The position numbers and the translations under genes are program-made. The notes beneath the pieces are model-generated. The model saw nothing but the letters and a program-made list of their open reading frames with translations. It was not told the DNA's origin and ran no database searches. 64,000 nt of DNA, from contig NZ_JJOY01000049.1 of NCBI RefSeq assembly GCF_000979455.1, forward strand, positions 1 to 64,000, read 5' to 3'. Shown piece after piece: positions 55,466 through 64,000 of the stretch. Source of the stretch: Methanosarcina sp. 2.H.T.1A.6 (GTDB taxonomy: Archaea > Halobacteriota > Methanosarcinia > Methanosarcinales > Methanosarcinaceae). Every line of letters starts with the position of its first letter. Positions within the stretch are counted from its first letter, which is position 1.

Positions 55466-56383
55466 ATGAAATCCAGGCTTCTTGCCCTTATCCTTGTCCT
55501 TTCGCTTGTTGCGAATGCTTACTTTGTTTTTTTATATCAAGCTCCGGTTGAGGGGGAACAGGTCCGGGAAATGCAGGCACGTATAAATTCCCTTGAAAAT
55601 GAGAATCAAAGACTTGAAACAAAAATAACTCAGAATAACCAGTCTCTCCAGTCCTATGCTTCCCAGGTGGACTTCTACCGGGAGAGGGTCTTTGAACTCG
55701 AAAATACCCTTCAAACATGCCCTGTAGGTCTGGAAGGTTTTGCCACTTTGCAGGCGCCTGCCGTCTTCCAGAAAGTTGAACTGGAAAGGTCAGGTCCTTT
55801 TATCCGGGAGGCGGTTTCTGAAGAGGGTACCCTTCTCAATATCTCGGTTGAAACCAGGCCTGGGAAAGGCCGGGTGCTTGTCCAGACCACTCCTCTTATG
55901 GGCGTGATTTTTCAGGACGCTGCAAATACTGCAGTTTTCGTGGCCCAGAAGGAGACCGGAGTTTCTCTCTCAGGCAGCGATGTTATTTTCAGCATTACTT
56001 CTGATCAGGAAATCCCGGGTGTTGACGGGTCGAGTGCAGGGGCTCTAATGGCCCTTCTTACAATTTCCGCTATCAACGGCACTGAACTTAATGATAGCAT
56101 CACCCTTACCGGCACCATTGACGATGAAGGCAATATCGGCGCTATAGGCGGAGTTTTCGAAAAAGCTACGGCAGCAGAAGCCGGGGGAAAAACTCTCTTC
56201 CTTCTTCCAGATGAAAACAGTGAGCTTGTCACTTACAAATTAGTAAAAAGGGAAATCAGCGGCTTTGAAGTCATTGAAAGAGTCCCGGAAGTTGTGGACG
56301 CCGAGGAATATATCGAGGATAATGTCGGAATAGATATCGAGTACGTGGATACGATTGAGGACGTGCTGAAGTATGAGAAATAA
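55466..56383 (+). CDS. Secreted/membrane-anchored Lon-like (S16) protease
   Basis: The 305-residue protein has an N-terminal signal anchor (MKSRLLALILVLSLVANAYF). A coiled-coil (LENENQRLETKITQNNQSLQSYASQ) is followed by the S16 catalytic domain: serine in VDGSSAGALMALLTI (near 189-203), then GGVFEKATAAEAGGKTLFLLP with the catalytic lysine of the dyad. There is no ATPase domain, so it works without ATP like LonC or archaeal S16-only proteins. An ATG at 55394 is possible but ATG 55466 gives a proper signal segment. Confidence 0.85.
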   Translation: MKSRLLALILVLSLVANAYFVFLYQAPVEGEQVREMQARINSLENENQRLETKITQNNQSLQSYASQVDFYRERVFELENTLQTCPVGLEGFATLQAPAVFQKVELERSGPFIREAVSEEGTLLNISVETRPGKGRVLVQTTPLMGVIFQDAANTAVFVAQKETGVSLSGSDVIFSITSDQEIPGVDGSSAGALMALLTISAINGTELNDSITLTGTIDDEGNIGAIGGVFEKATAAEAGGKTLFLLPDENSELVTYKLVKREISGFEVIERVPEVVDAEEYIEDNVGIDIEYVDTIEDVLKYEK

Positions 56384-56477
56384 AATCGATGATATAAGAT
56401 CAAATGAAATGTAAAATCGATGAGAAATAAAATCGAGGCCTTCTTACATTTTTTATTTCTAACAAAGTTAGGGAAAG

Positions 56478-56528
56478 GGATTTTTCCTCTCCCTTGTTTT
56501 TCCTCTCCCTTGTTTTTCCTCTCCCTTT
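56478..56528. repeat. Three tandem copies of a pyrimidine unit
   Basis: TTTTTCCTCTCCCTTG repeats three times (the last copy partial) between the Lon-like protease gene and the convergent ABM-like gene, where it may help end transcription. Confidence 0.8.
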
Positions 56529-56566
56529 CATTTTGCCTTAACGGTTTTTATGGGATATTTTACAAA

Positions 56567-56851
56567 TCAGACCGGAAAATCTTCTATTTTCTCTAAGAAA
56601 TATATTTCCGGTTTGCCAATAACCCCTGCCTTTTGCATTGTTTTTTTCAGGTCTTCGGATTCGTAGAATCCTGTTGCGTTTTCTTTTTTATCCCATTCTA
56701 AAAGGATACAAAGGTCGTTTGTTTCGTCCGAACTGCAGAAAAGCTGCCCTCCTTTGCATCCTGCTTTCCCTCTTGTAGTTCCGTGTTCGTCAAAAATAGA
56801 TTTCCATCTGGAATAGTCCTCTACTTTATGCTTTATAACAACATATACCAT
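56567..56851 (-). CDS. ABM-type ferredoxin-like monooxygenase/dimeric alpha-beta barrel protein
   Basis: The 94-residue protein has the dimeric alpha-beta barrel layout (VYVVIKHKVEDYSRWKSIFDEHG, ILLEWDKKENATGFYESEDLKKTMQKAGV) and ends with strand-forming EIYFLEK. Members include small monooxygenases and haem-degrading enzymes as well as non-enzymes. Nothing in the neighbourhood gives the substrate. Confidence 0.65.
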   Translation of the reverse strand: MVYVVIKHKVEDYSRWKSIFDEHGTTRGKAGCKGGQLFCSSDETNDLCILLEWDKKENATGFYESEDLKKTMQKAGVIGKPEIYFLEKIEDFPV

Positions 56852-57025
56852 AGCAGTTCCCCTCTTTTATAATATGGGCTTTTTTATAAAAAAAGCTTGC
56901 TTGAACTCTTCCCCGGAAACCCGAATAATTAATGAGCCGAGTCCTGCAATATTTTATATTCTTTAATAGTCATAATTTTATATCTTAACTTCCATCTCCT
57001 ATTTTTAATTCCAAAGGTGACCAAT

Positions 57026-57427
57026 ATGTTTGAAAAATTTATTCCAAAACAGAGGAAAATGTCCACCCGGGTCGGGGGGCTGCTTACCCTTATGGGGGAG
57101 GCAATGTTTCTGTTTTCAATCCTCAATTTCCTGATGATTTCCCGGCTTCAGTATTACAGTGAAGGGGATTCGTATATCAGGACCGTTTTTCCGCAGTATT
57201 TCCTCTTTTTTGCGGGATTAAGTACCATAGGCTTTGTTGCGATGTGGTTTGTGTACGTTTATGTCCTGCCGAGCAAACAGCGTTTTTCCCAGGAACAGGC
57301 CGTTAAGGACAACCGGAGCCCAATGTATGACAGGATCCTTGAGGTGCAGGACGAGCTTGCCGAGATGCGGAAGATGATCAAAGAGCTCTCGGAAAAGGTC
57401 GAAAAGCTTTCGGAAAAAGAGTTGTGA
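57026..57427 (+). CDS. Two-helix membrane protein with C-terminal coiled coil
   Basis: 133 residues: short amphipathic start, two hydrophobic helices (about 17-38 and 55-78), then a Glu/Lys-rich coiled coil (RILEVQDELAEMRKMIKELSEKVEKLSEKEL). I chose ATG 57026, with GGTGA 5 nt before it, over an in-frame GTG at 57017 that lies inside that site. Family not recognised; it may tether a partner to the membrane (inference). Confidence 0.65.
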   Translation: MFEKFIPKQRKMSTRVGGLLTLMGEAMFLFSILNFLMISRLQYYSEGDSYIRTVFPQYFLFFAGLSTIGFVAMWFVYVYVLPSKQRFSQEQAVKDNRSPMYDRILEVQDELAEMRKMIKELSEKVEKLSEKEL

Positions 57428-57885
57428 TTAGCACTGAGTGTGGTAAAAGAGGTAATTCCTGAAATTTTTCTTTTCGGCATCCTCTTTTATTTGATAGCGG
57501 CGACTTTAATATGACAGCCGCTTCATCAAAAACAGATTCTTCCGGATAGGCTTCTACTCCGTGCTCGGTGCCAGTATATGCTATTGCAAAGGATCTCCAC
57601 TTCTGTTTTAAAATCCCTTATCTAATTTCAGTACTTCAGATTAATATGTCTTTTTTATCAATACTTCTCTATTAAATAACAGTTGCCTTCTTCGTCCATG
57701 TCTCTGAGGCATTAAGGTCTTCCTTGAGTCACCTATCCGTTTCAAGCTCGATGTCAGGGCGCAGTTCGAGCCGGTTGACCCGGATGTCTGGTGTCGGGGC
57801 TGGGTACTGACCGTGTGGGCCCTGGCGCAGATTGTATGAGCTATATGTTTTAGGTAATATTACTCATAGAAAGGAGAATTCAACC
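57428..57885. other. Gene-remnant region before the dipeptidase
   Basis: From 57428 to about 57700 the DNA is AT-rich with no gene. From 57708 to 57839 the plus strand encodes, without a start, a fragment (KVFLESPIRFKLDVRAQF, DPDVWCRGWVLTVWALAQ) that ends in TGA and has coding-like, GC-rich composition. It looks like the tail of a broken gene at the edge of the transferred block. AAGGAG at about 57871-57876 is the ribosome-binding site of the next gene. Confidence 0.45.
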
Positions 57886-59022
57886 ATGAGCGACATAGCT
57901 CCGAGCTATTCAGAAGTGACGGATCCTTGTAAAAAAGGACCGGATTATTCTAAGATACCGCAGCGGCTTCACGAATACCCCGCCTCCGAGCGGGCGAAAA
58001 AGATCGTGCACCAATCCATGACTATGGACTCTCTGTTCTCCTGCGTCTGGCCCACTCAGTGGTCCAGTCCGGAAGCCCCGGAGTTCCATGATGAGATGGA
58101 CCGGTGCATTGCCGCCGGGTTCAAGGTACTGGCTCTCTGTCCATCGGCGGATTCTTTGGATGCGAGTGCCCAGGGGATTGTGAAGGCGCTGGAGTTCTTT
58201 CTTAAGAAGATCAACGAGCGCCCGGACAAGTACAGGATCGTGCGTACTGCAAGGGACATTGACGACGCGATAAAGGAGAAGAAGCTTGGTCTGTTCTTTA
58301 CCCATCAGGGGACCGCACTCTTCGGAGGAGATCTCGACCGCGTCGGCCTCTGGCGGCAGCTGGGTTACGGCTATTGCCTGCTGGCTTACAACACGCGTAA
58401 TGCTGTCGGTGACGGCTGCTTCGAGCCAGACAATGGAAGGCTGACCGGGTACGGCAAACTGCTGATCGAGGCTTACAATCGCTATGGGATGATCGTGGAT
58501 GTCAGCCACACCGGTGAGCGTACGGCTCTCGATGCCATCGATCACAGCCGGCAGCCTGTGATCTCCTCCCATGCGGTCGCCAAAGCTATCTCGGACTACC
58601 CGCGCAGCCTCTCGGACAATGTGATCAAGGCAGTCGCCAGGAGCGGCGGGGTCTGCTCCATAAACATGGTCGGCGCCTTCGTGGACCTAACCAACCCCGA
58701 CATCGTGACCACGGATATGCTGTTCCGCCATATTGACTACATGGTTAACCTCGTGGGGATCGACCATGTGGGCTTCGGCTCCGACTACATCCCGGATATC
58801 ACCCAGACGGCCATAGGATGTCAGTCGGCAGCAGGCGAGCTGTTCTTCCCCGATGGCGGCTATACCAAGAAGATGGGAGCCAAGGGCGTTCCCACGCCTG
58901 CCCCGTATCAGATCGTGGCCGCTCTAGTCGACAAATTGCTTGAGAATGGCTATTCCGAGGAAGATTGCGGCAAAATTCTGGGAGGCAACCTCTACCGTGT
59001 GTTCAAACAGGTCTGGAAGTAA
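57886..59022 (+). CDS. M19 membrane-dipeptidase-like protein with altered metal ligands
   Basis: The 378-residue protein keeps much of the M19 fold: DVSHTGERTALDAI near 205-218, PVISSHAVAKAISDYPRSLSD, and HVGFGSDYIPDI near 290-301. Two metal ligands appear changed: the N-terminal HxD reads MTMD (about 45-48), and the bridging glutamate position reads HQGTALFGGD near 142-151. It may therefore act on another substrate or bind one metal. ATG 57886 follows AAGGAG at 9 nt. Higher GC than the surroundings suggests transfer. Probably cotranscribed with the amidohydrolase. Confidence 0.75.
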   Translation: MSDIAPSYSEVTDPCKKGPDYSKIPQRLHEYPASERAKKIVHQSMTMDSLFSCVWPTQWSSPEAPEFHDEMDRCIAAGFKVLALCPSADSLDASAQGIVKALEFFLKKINERPDKYRIVRTARDIDDAIKEKKLGLFFTHQGTALFGGDLDRVGLWRQLGYGYCLLAYNTRNAVGDGCFEPDNGRLTGYGKLLIEAYNRYGMIVDVSHTGERTALDAIDHSRQPVISSHAVAKAISDYPRSLSDNVIKAVARSGGVCSINMVGAFVDLTNPDIVTTDMLFRHIDYMVNLVGIDHVGFGSDYIPDITQTAIGCQSAAGELFFPDGGYTKKMGAKGVPTPAPYQIVAALVDKLLENGYSEEDCGKILGGNLYRVFKQVWK

Positions 59023-59059
59023 CATTCATGACGAACGGGAAAATTTAAGGGGCTAACTT

Positions 59060-60340
59060 ATGAGTATGCAAAGTGACAAACCCAAGGTCCTCATCACCAA
59101 CGCAAACACCTTCGACGGCCAGCATGAAGCCCTCGCCGAGGGCATGAGCGTACTGGTCGAGAGAAATAAGATTGTTAAGATTGCCGAGTCCATTTCCGCA
59201 CCGGCCAACGCAACGGTGATCGACGCGAAGGGGAAGGTGCTGATGCCAGGTCTTATCGATGCCCACTGGCACTCGATGTTCAATTTTTGGCCTATCAGCA
59301 AGGTGTTGAGTTCCGATTTTGGTCTCCTCAGTATCGCTGCTTCCAAAGAGGCAAGGGAAACTCTGCTCAGGGGATTTACTACGGTTCGGGATGCTGGAGG
59401 CAATTGTTTCCCGATCAAAATAGCGGCTGATGAAGGTTTGATCGACGGTCCGCGTGTCTATCCCTCTGGTCCGTACATCAGCCAAACCGCTGGGCACGGC
59501 GACTTCCGTGGCCCGAACGATGTACCCGAGAATCCTGGGACTCCGCTGGATTATACGCAGAGAGTCGGGCACACGTTGATCGCAGATGGCGTGCCGGAGG
59601 TGACGAAGCGCACCCGGGAGGCGCTCCGCATGGGTGCCAGTCAGGTCAAAGCCATGGCGGGAGGCGGAGTTACTTCCCTTTATGATCCGCTAGATGTCAC
59701 GGAATACACCTTCGACGAGATGAAGGCAATCTGCGACGTTGCCAAGACCTGGAACACTTATGTCATGATCCATGCGAATACCGATGAGGCCATACGGCAG
59801 TGGATCAAAGCTGGTGCCATGTCTGTTGAGCACGGTTTCTTCATCGAAGAGGAGACCGCGAAGCTGATGTCCCAAAAGGGGGTGTGGTGGTGTATGCAAC
59901 CCATGTCGGTTAACGACGAAGACGCCTTTAAGTTCGAGAGTCCCATCAGCACGGCAAAGTATGAACAGTGTGTTTCCGGCCTGGTACGTGCCATTACGCT
60001 AGCCAAAAAGTATAATGTCAAAACCGCCTTCGGTACTGACATGCTGTTCGATCCCGCGCTAGCGGCGAAACAGGGTAAGTTCCTGGCCAAGATGAAGAAG
60101 TGGTACACTTCCTATGAAGCGCTGAAAATGGCTACGTATGACAATGCACAACTTCTCAAGATGTGCGGACCTCGCGATCCCTACCCTGGCGAACTCGGTG
60201 TGGTGAAGGAAGGGGCACTTGCCGACCTGATCCTGGTGGACGGCAATCCACTCGAGAGCCTCGATCTCATCGCGAACCCGGAAAAGAACCTTGCACTGAT
60301 CATGAAGGACGGAAAGATATACAAGAACACAGTTAAGTAA
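59060..60340 (+). CDS. Amidohydrolase-family metal-dependent hydrolase (imidazolonepropionase/prolidase-like)
   Basis: The 426-residue protein has the superfamily motifs: GLIDAHWHSM (HxH, about 70-79), KAMAGGGVTS with the bridging lysine near 198, MIHANTDEA, VEHGFF and FGTDMLFDP with the last Asp. It ends with the usual composite beta-sheet ending (LADLILVDGNPL). Relatives cut cyclic amides or dipeptides. It lies 37 bp after the dipeptidase-like gene, so a two-step peptide or amide route is likely (inference). AAGGGG precedes ATG 59060. Confidence 0.85.
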   Translation: MSMQSDKPKVLITNANTFDGQHEALAEGMSVLVERNKIVKIAESISAPANATVIDAKGKVLMPGLIDAHWHSMFNFWPISKVLSSDFGLLSIAASKEARETLLRGFTTVRDAGGNCFPIKIAADEGLIDGPRVYPSGPYISQTAGHGDFRGPNDVPENPGTPLDYTQRVGHTLIADGVPEVTKRTREALRMGASQVKAMAGGGVTSLYDPLDVTEYTFDEMKAICDVAKTWNTYVMIHANTDEAIRQWIKAGAMSVEHGFFIEEETAKLMSQKGVWWCMQPMSVNDEDAFKFESPISTAKYEQCVSGLVRAITLAKKYNVKTAFGTDMLFDPALAAKQGKFLAKMKKWYTSYEALKMATYDNAQLLKMCGPRDPYPGELGVVKEGALADLILVDGNPLESLDLIANPEKNLALIMKDGKIYKNTVK

Positions 60341-60362
60341 CCTAACGGAAAGGAGAGGCGAG

Positions 60363-60590
60363 ATGAAAACGACTTACGAAGCCTACCCGGGCATGAACGA
60401 GTATGACCGGCACGTCTAGAGGTTGGCGGCGAAGACAAAAGTGGGTCTGATCATTGCGGCTGGTTTGCTCGCCGGTAACACGATCGTCCGCTCGGATGTC
60501 ACGCTTTAACATCAGGCATCTGGTGGGGCAAATGGCTATATTATCATGTTCCCTATATCTGGCGTTGGCTTGGTTCTACACTAACGACGA
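60363..60590 (+). pseudogene. Broken third gene of the transferred block, with in-frame TAG and frameshift
   Basis: After a strong GGAAAGGAG, ATG 60363 opens MKTTYEAYPGMNEYDRHV, then TAG at 60417-60419, then RLAAKTKVGLIIAAGLLAGN with a hydrophobic segment, to TAA at 60507. A coding-like continuation (TSGIWWGKWLYYHVPYIW) follows in another frame at about 60505-60560. The TAG could be read as pyrrolysine in Methanosarcina, but the downstream frameshift argues for a decayed membrane-protein gene. No family is recognised. Confidence 0.55.
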
Positions 60591-60857
60591 CGAAAATCAG
60601 GAATTGGTTCGAACGATCTCAGCACCTTTATTTTTCAGAAGGAGGCCAGGGAACTCTATTCCTGAATGCTGATGCAGTTTATTCAGAACCTGTCAGGTGA
60701 CGAAAAAAGATTAGAATCGATGTCCATATCCTCATTCATTCAAAGTGCATAAATTCAAGAAAACAGATTCTGTAATAACATTCTCTCCATGTATAATCTT
60801 TTTTCAAAAACAATTTTATGTATAGGGGAAGAATAAGTTCAGGGAGTTACTGGTTAA
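60510..60857 (+). other. Intergenic DNA and leader before the ThrE-like gene
   Basis: The first 80 bp belong to the broken gene above. From 60600 on the composition drops back to the AT-rich host level and no gene is visible. CAATTTTATGTATAGGG (about 60811-60827) may hold the TATA box. Confidence 0.4.
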
Positions 60858-62153
60858 ATGGTCCCACATACTGATTCATCTCACACAAACCCTTTGAATA
60901 TTTCAGATGAGAGTGGTTTACCTCCACATCTTCTGAAATTTCTCACCGAGATATCCCGAGCTTTGACTGCTGCAGGAATCGCGGTGATGTCCATAGAATC
61001 AATTTTAAAAAAAATATGCCAGGCTTATGGTGTCAAAGCTGAAGAGGTTATTAATTTACCTACTTTTTTACTCATAAAGATTGCAGATGGCGATTCAAAG
61101 GCTCTGGAAGTCACTCTGCAGAAGCCCGGTGTACTTCCTTTAGACCAGGTTTCAAGATTATATGAGTTGATCTACCAGGCAGAAAATGCTGAAATAACAC
61201 CTGAACAGGGAATAAGGCGTATTAATGAAATCCTTAATGTTAAACGCCAGCATAACTATATTAAAAATATTTTAGGCTATGCACTGTTTTCCACAGGCCT
61301 GGGAACACTCTTTTTGCCAACCCTTAATGGGTTATTTTTTTGTGGGGCATTAGGGACCGTAGTGGGACTTATATTAGCTTATTCTCAGGATAAACCAAAA
61401 CTTACTCTGATTCTGCCTGTTCTAACGGCTTTTATTGTTTCCATGATATTCTCTTTCGGGTTTAAACAGGGAATTGTAAACGGGTCCCTAACTATAATGG
61501 TCCCAGCACTTGCCTACTTCATCCCCGGAGCAGTTCTGTCCACAGGAATGTTCGAACTGGCAGCAAACAATGTTGTATCCGGTGCAACCCGCCTGGTTCA
61601 GGGAGTTGTAATACTGCTACTTCTCTTATTCGGAGTGATAGTAGGCCTCCAGGTTGCAGGACTGTCCGGGGTCCACATAGTAGCTGATACGGCAACTCCT
61701 CTAAATTGGTGGGCTCCCTATATCGGAGTTCTTGTTTTCACCCTCGGGATGTATCTTTTGATGTCTATAAGAAACAAGGATATGTTAGGGGTTTTAATTG
61801 TATTGTTTGCCACTTTTCTGGGACAGCAAGCAGGGAACTACCTTTTAGGAGGGCTTTTCGGGGCTTTCACAGGCTCCGTCATCATGACCACGCTGGGAAC
61901 TTTTCTGGAGCGATCCAGGCTTAGAACGCCGTATTATGTGTCTATAATACCTGCATTCTGGATCCTGGTTCCCGGAGCACTTGGATTTATCAGCTTAGCT
62001 GCACTGGTGGAGAACTATTCACCTTCCATTTCCAGTCTGATCCAGGTAGCTCTGACCTTTGTGGGGATCTCCACGGGGCTGTTAATCGGTGCTGTGATTG
62101 CCGATCCTTTAAAAATAGGGTCGTATCCTCAGGTTATTGAAAAGGAAATCTAA
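60858..62153 (+). CDS. Threonine/serine exporter family (ThrE-like) membrane protein
   Basis: The 431-residue protein has a cytosolic ThrE-type N-terminal domain ([26 protein letters not shown], then [19 protein letters not shown]) followed by about ten membrane helices (from residue 140). The conserved [33 protein letters not shown] segment lies near 214-246. The family exports threonine and serine in bacteria, so amino acid export or another small solute is plausible. The two halves, which are separate genes in some species, are fused here. Confidence 0.88.
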   Translation: MVPHTDSSHTNPLNISDESGLPPHLLKFLTEISRALTAAGIAVMSIESILKKICQAYGVKAEEVINLPTFLLIKIADGDSKALEVTLQKPGVLPLDQVSRLYELIYQAENAEITPEQGIRRINEILNVKRQHNYIKNILGYALFSTGLGTLFLPTLNGLFFCGALGTVVGLILAYSQDKPKLTLILPVLTAFIVSMIFSFGFKQGIVNGSLTIMVPALAYFIPGAVLSTGMFELAANNVVSGATRLVQGVVILLLLLFGVIVGLQVAGLSGVHIVADTATPLNWWAPYIGVLVFTLGMYLLMSIRNKDMLGVLIVLFATFLGQQAGNYLLGGLFGAFTGSVIMTTLGTFLERSRLRTPYYVSIIPAFWILVPGALGFISLAALVENYSPSISSLIQVALTFVGISTGLLIGAVIADPLKIGSYPQVIEKEI

Positions 62154-62250
62154 ACATTAATGATTCCTTTAAACTCCATATGTGACCAGTTATTCCTTCT
62201 GCCATCTGGAGATCTAAGCCCATAAAGTACAGACCAATCTTAACATATTC

Positions 62251-62262
62251 CTATTTATATAC
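62251..62262 (+). promoter_or_regulatory. TATA box of the small Cys-rich gene
   Basis: CTATTTATATAC is a strong archaeal TATA box about 75-90 nt upstream of the two possible start codons. Confidence 0.6.
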
Positions 62263-62341
62263 ATATATGTAAATATTACTTTTCTAGTGTTTTTGAGGCT
62301 TCTACCTGAGGGTAGAACTCTTTGGAATGTGGGAAGAAGTC

Positions 62342-62539
62342 ATGGAAGATATCTCGAGAAAAGCTCAGACTTATGATTTGATAAGCAACAACGGCCGTGA
62401 AGCTTGCCTGGCCTTTAAAGGTGTTTTTGGTGGGCTGCTGGAAGATGGTGACGGGGAATTAAACTGCTGTACATGCAGCACCGCATCTTCTTCCGGGAAC
62501 GCGCATGAACCCCTTAAAGGAAAAAATAAACCTCAGTAA
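62342..62539 (+). CDS. Small protein with CCTC motif, unknown
   Basis: 65 residues from ATG 62342 (MEDISRKAQTYDLISNNGRE at the start, then CLAFKGVFGGLLEDGDGE and NCCTCSTASSSG). ATG 62327 in the same frame would add five residues; the GGGAAG before 62342 favours the shorter form. The Cys/Ser/Thr-rich end could bind metal or, less likely, be a modified peptide. No partner genes for peptide modification are near. Confidence 0.5.
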   Translation: MEDISRKAQTYDLISNNGREACLAFKGVFGGLLEDGDGELNCCTCSTASSSGNAHEPLKGKNKPQ

Positions 62540-62727
62540 AGGTTAGTCTGGAGTATAATGTTGCAAACCAGGAACATGCATTTATGATTTGCCAGTGCCC
62601 GATCATTTAAATATCGTAAACTGCATATTGCTGCGGGTCTGAAGAGTTATGTTCTCTTTTCAAGAGCAGCTCTCTTTTCAGGAAAAAATAATTTCTTCAA
62701 ATCCTTAAAAACGATCTTCCACCGATT

Positions 62728-63582
62728 ATGCCCCCTGAAATCACCCCAATCCTGAACGAGCCCGCCCTCACCGTCACGAACACCGAAACCGCGCTGTTAA
62801 TTGCCGATGTCCACCTCGGGATCGAATGGGATCTCTACCGGAGCGGAATTAATCTGCCGAGCCGGATAAAAGACCGGCTGGACCGGGTTCTGGGCTATAT
62901 ACAAACATATTCTCCTGATCGGATAGTTCTCCCTGGGGATGTGAAGCATAATGTTCCTCAGATCTCCTGGCAGGAGAAGGACGAGATCCCTCATTTTCTT
63001 GAAACGCTTGCAGAATACGCACATATAGATATTCTTCCGGGAAATCATGATGGAGGAATCGAATCTCTTTTTAGCGGACAGAAGGATATCAAGGTCCATT
63101 CGGTCCGCGGTGCGGTCATTGACGGAGTGGGGTATTTCCACGGGCATACCTGGCCTGCACCTGAACTTCTGGCTGCATCCCACGTAATTACTGCCCATAA
63201 CCATCCGACAGTCCGTTTTACCGATGCCTTTGGTTATTCTATAGTTGAACCTGCCTGGATCAGGACAAAATTCAATGTTGAAGTCCTGAAAGGGCGTTTT
63301 GGAAACCTTGATTTTGAAAACAGGAGAGATTGGGCGGACCCTGAGGTCTTTATCATGCCCGCTTTTAATGAGCTCTGCGGAGGCGTCCCATTTAATGAAT
63401 CAACACAGGAAGACCTTCTGGGTCCGATTTTCTCCTCAGGGGGGATTGAACTTGAAAATTCTGAAATGTATCTACTGGATGGGACAAGGCTCGGGCTGCT
63501 TAAAAATATCCGGAAACTGCAGCATACCAGGGTTAGAAGCAGGATCGGAAGCAGGAAACGTAATTCTAAAAGTCCATTGTGA
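62728..63582 (+). CDS. Icc-like metallophosphoesterase
   Basis: The 284-residue protein has the calcineurin-like motifs in order: IADVHLG (about 27-33), LPGDVKH, LPGNHDGG, FHGHTW and TAHNHPTV. It belongs to the archaeal SbcD-related/Icc-like phosphoesterases, whose substrate is not known; nuclease and cyclic nucleotide activities are possible. The C-terminus is basic (RVRSRIGSRKRNSK), which would suit nucleic-acid contact (inference). It lies alone. Confidence 0.85.
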   Translation: MPPEITPILNEPALTVTNTETALLIADVHLGIEWDLYRSGINLPSRIKDRLDRVLGYIQTYSPDRIVLPGDVKHNVPQISWQEKDEIPHFLETLAEYAHIDILPGNHDGGIESLFSGQKDIKVHSVRGAVIDGVGYFHGHTWPAPELLAASHVITAHNHPTVRFTDAFGYSIVEPAWIRTKFNVEVLKGRFGNLDFENRRDWADPEVFIMPAFNELCGGVPFNESTQEDLLGPIFSSGGIELENSEMYLLDGTRLGLLKNIRKLQHTRVRSRIGSRKRNSKSPL

Positions 63583-64000
63583 GATGACCGAATAGGTAAC
63601 CAGTGGATTCATCTTTAATTAGAGAGCTATTTTGCTGCAAAAATAGCTCTTTCGCTTAAATTTTGCAACATGCCCTGGTTTTCAAGGAAAATCGATATGT
63701 TCTCGTTTTGACTTTTAAGCTTCTGATCAAAAAAGACACGTTACTCCGTTTTTTTGTTCTAACTTTTCTTTTGAAACCCGTTCGCAGTAACATTTTTCTG
63801 TAATACCCAAATATCTTTATGAAATATAAAGATCTATTACCGACACAAATTTCCGAGTGATTTTTAGAGATTATCTGAAGCCTGGAGACTAATAACAGAG
63901 TCCTATAAAATAATTATATAAATATCATTCTTCTATTTATTTAATTGATTATATATTATTAAAATTATCAGGCAGATTTCTTCTGTTCTTCCAAAAAGCG
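63583..64000. other. Window end: terminator hairpin and palindrome
   Basis: AGAGCTATTTT (63623-63633) pairs with AAAATAGCTCT (63640-63650) around a short loop, a likely terminator of the phosphoesterase gene. ATCTTTAT (63813-63820) and ATAAAGAT (63826-63833) form an inverted repeat with a 5-nt spacer that may belong to a promoter of a gene beyond the window. Otherwise AT-rich with no gene. Confidence 0.5.

Noticed and set aside
62342-62539. Lanthipeptide precursor call for the CCTC protein
   Set aside because: No modification, protease or transport genes are nearby, and the leader does not match a known class.

Overview
The window is a stretch of chromosome from a Methanosarcina-type methanogenic archaeon. 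The evidence is the membrane heterodisulfide reductase pair hdrED (found in cytochrome-containing methanogens), cofD for coenzyme F420, a DmrX-type dihydromethanopterin reductase, SepCysS together with CysRS, archaeal Csl4, RpoL, NurA/HerA, an archaeal RNase P RNA, AT-rich intergenic DNA and TATA-box promoters. The species cannot be fixed from the sequence alone.

Layout. 0-9 kb: a rubrerythrin-like protein, a small MITE-like element, a siroheme reductase behind a long structured leader, hdrED, a tandem pair of DUF116 proteins and a tandem pair of geranylgeranyl-reductase-family flavoproteins. 9.2-13.6 kb: the RNase P RNA gene on the minus strand, then a plus-strand cluster of a methanogenesis-marker-9-like protein, a CitG-like protein, a DUF447 protein and DmrX, which together look like cofactor (methanopterin-type) metabolism. 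14-21.3 kb: a minus-strand six-gene family-5 ABC importer operon with two paralogous binding proteins and an operator-like palindrome at its promoter. 21.7-27.6 kb: AT-rich accessory DNA with a PHP phosphoesterase, a decayed and an intact copy of a PD-(D/E)xK-like nuclease, a coiled-coil protein, a DUF262 plus HEPN gene pair and a RelE-like toxin-antitoxin pair; this looks like a small defence/conflict island. 27.9-31.3 kb: the nurA-herA repair operon.

31.4-45.5 kb: mostly housekeeping genes: tRNA-Pro, ubiX with an LpdD-like partner, an HD phosphohydrolase, cofD, a secreted FmdE-like protein, hpt, dph2, a METTL5-like methyltransferase, csl4 with an odd repeat-rich N-terminus, rpoL, pscS (SepCysS), lysA and tRNA-Gly. 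45.6-57.4 kb: a thioesterase, two ICMT-like membrane methyltransferases around an anchored rhodanese, a KefB-type antiporter, Maf, CysRS, an ArsR-like regulator, a 41-residue double-CxxC protein, a Lon-like (S16) secreted protease and small proteins. 57.7-60.6 kb: a GC-richer, probably transferred block holding an M19-dipeptidase-like gene, an amidohydrolase and broken gene remnants, one with an in-frame TAG. 60.8-64 kb: a ThrE-like exporter, a small Cys-rich protein and an Icc-like phosphoesterase.

The most interesting leads are the DUF262-HEPN/nuclease island, the CitG-DUF447-DmrX cofactor cluster, the repeat-rich Csl4 tail, the probable CTG start of the rhodanese, and the transferred peptidase block with altered metal ligands and a TAG codon. 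All functional calls rest on motif and family recognition by eye; no database search was run.
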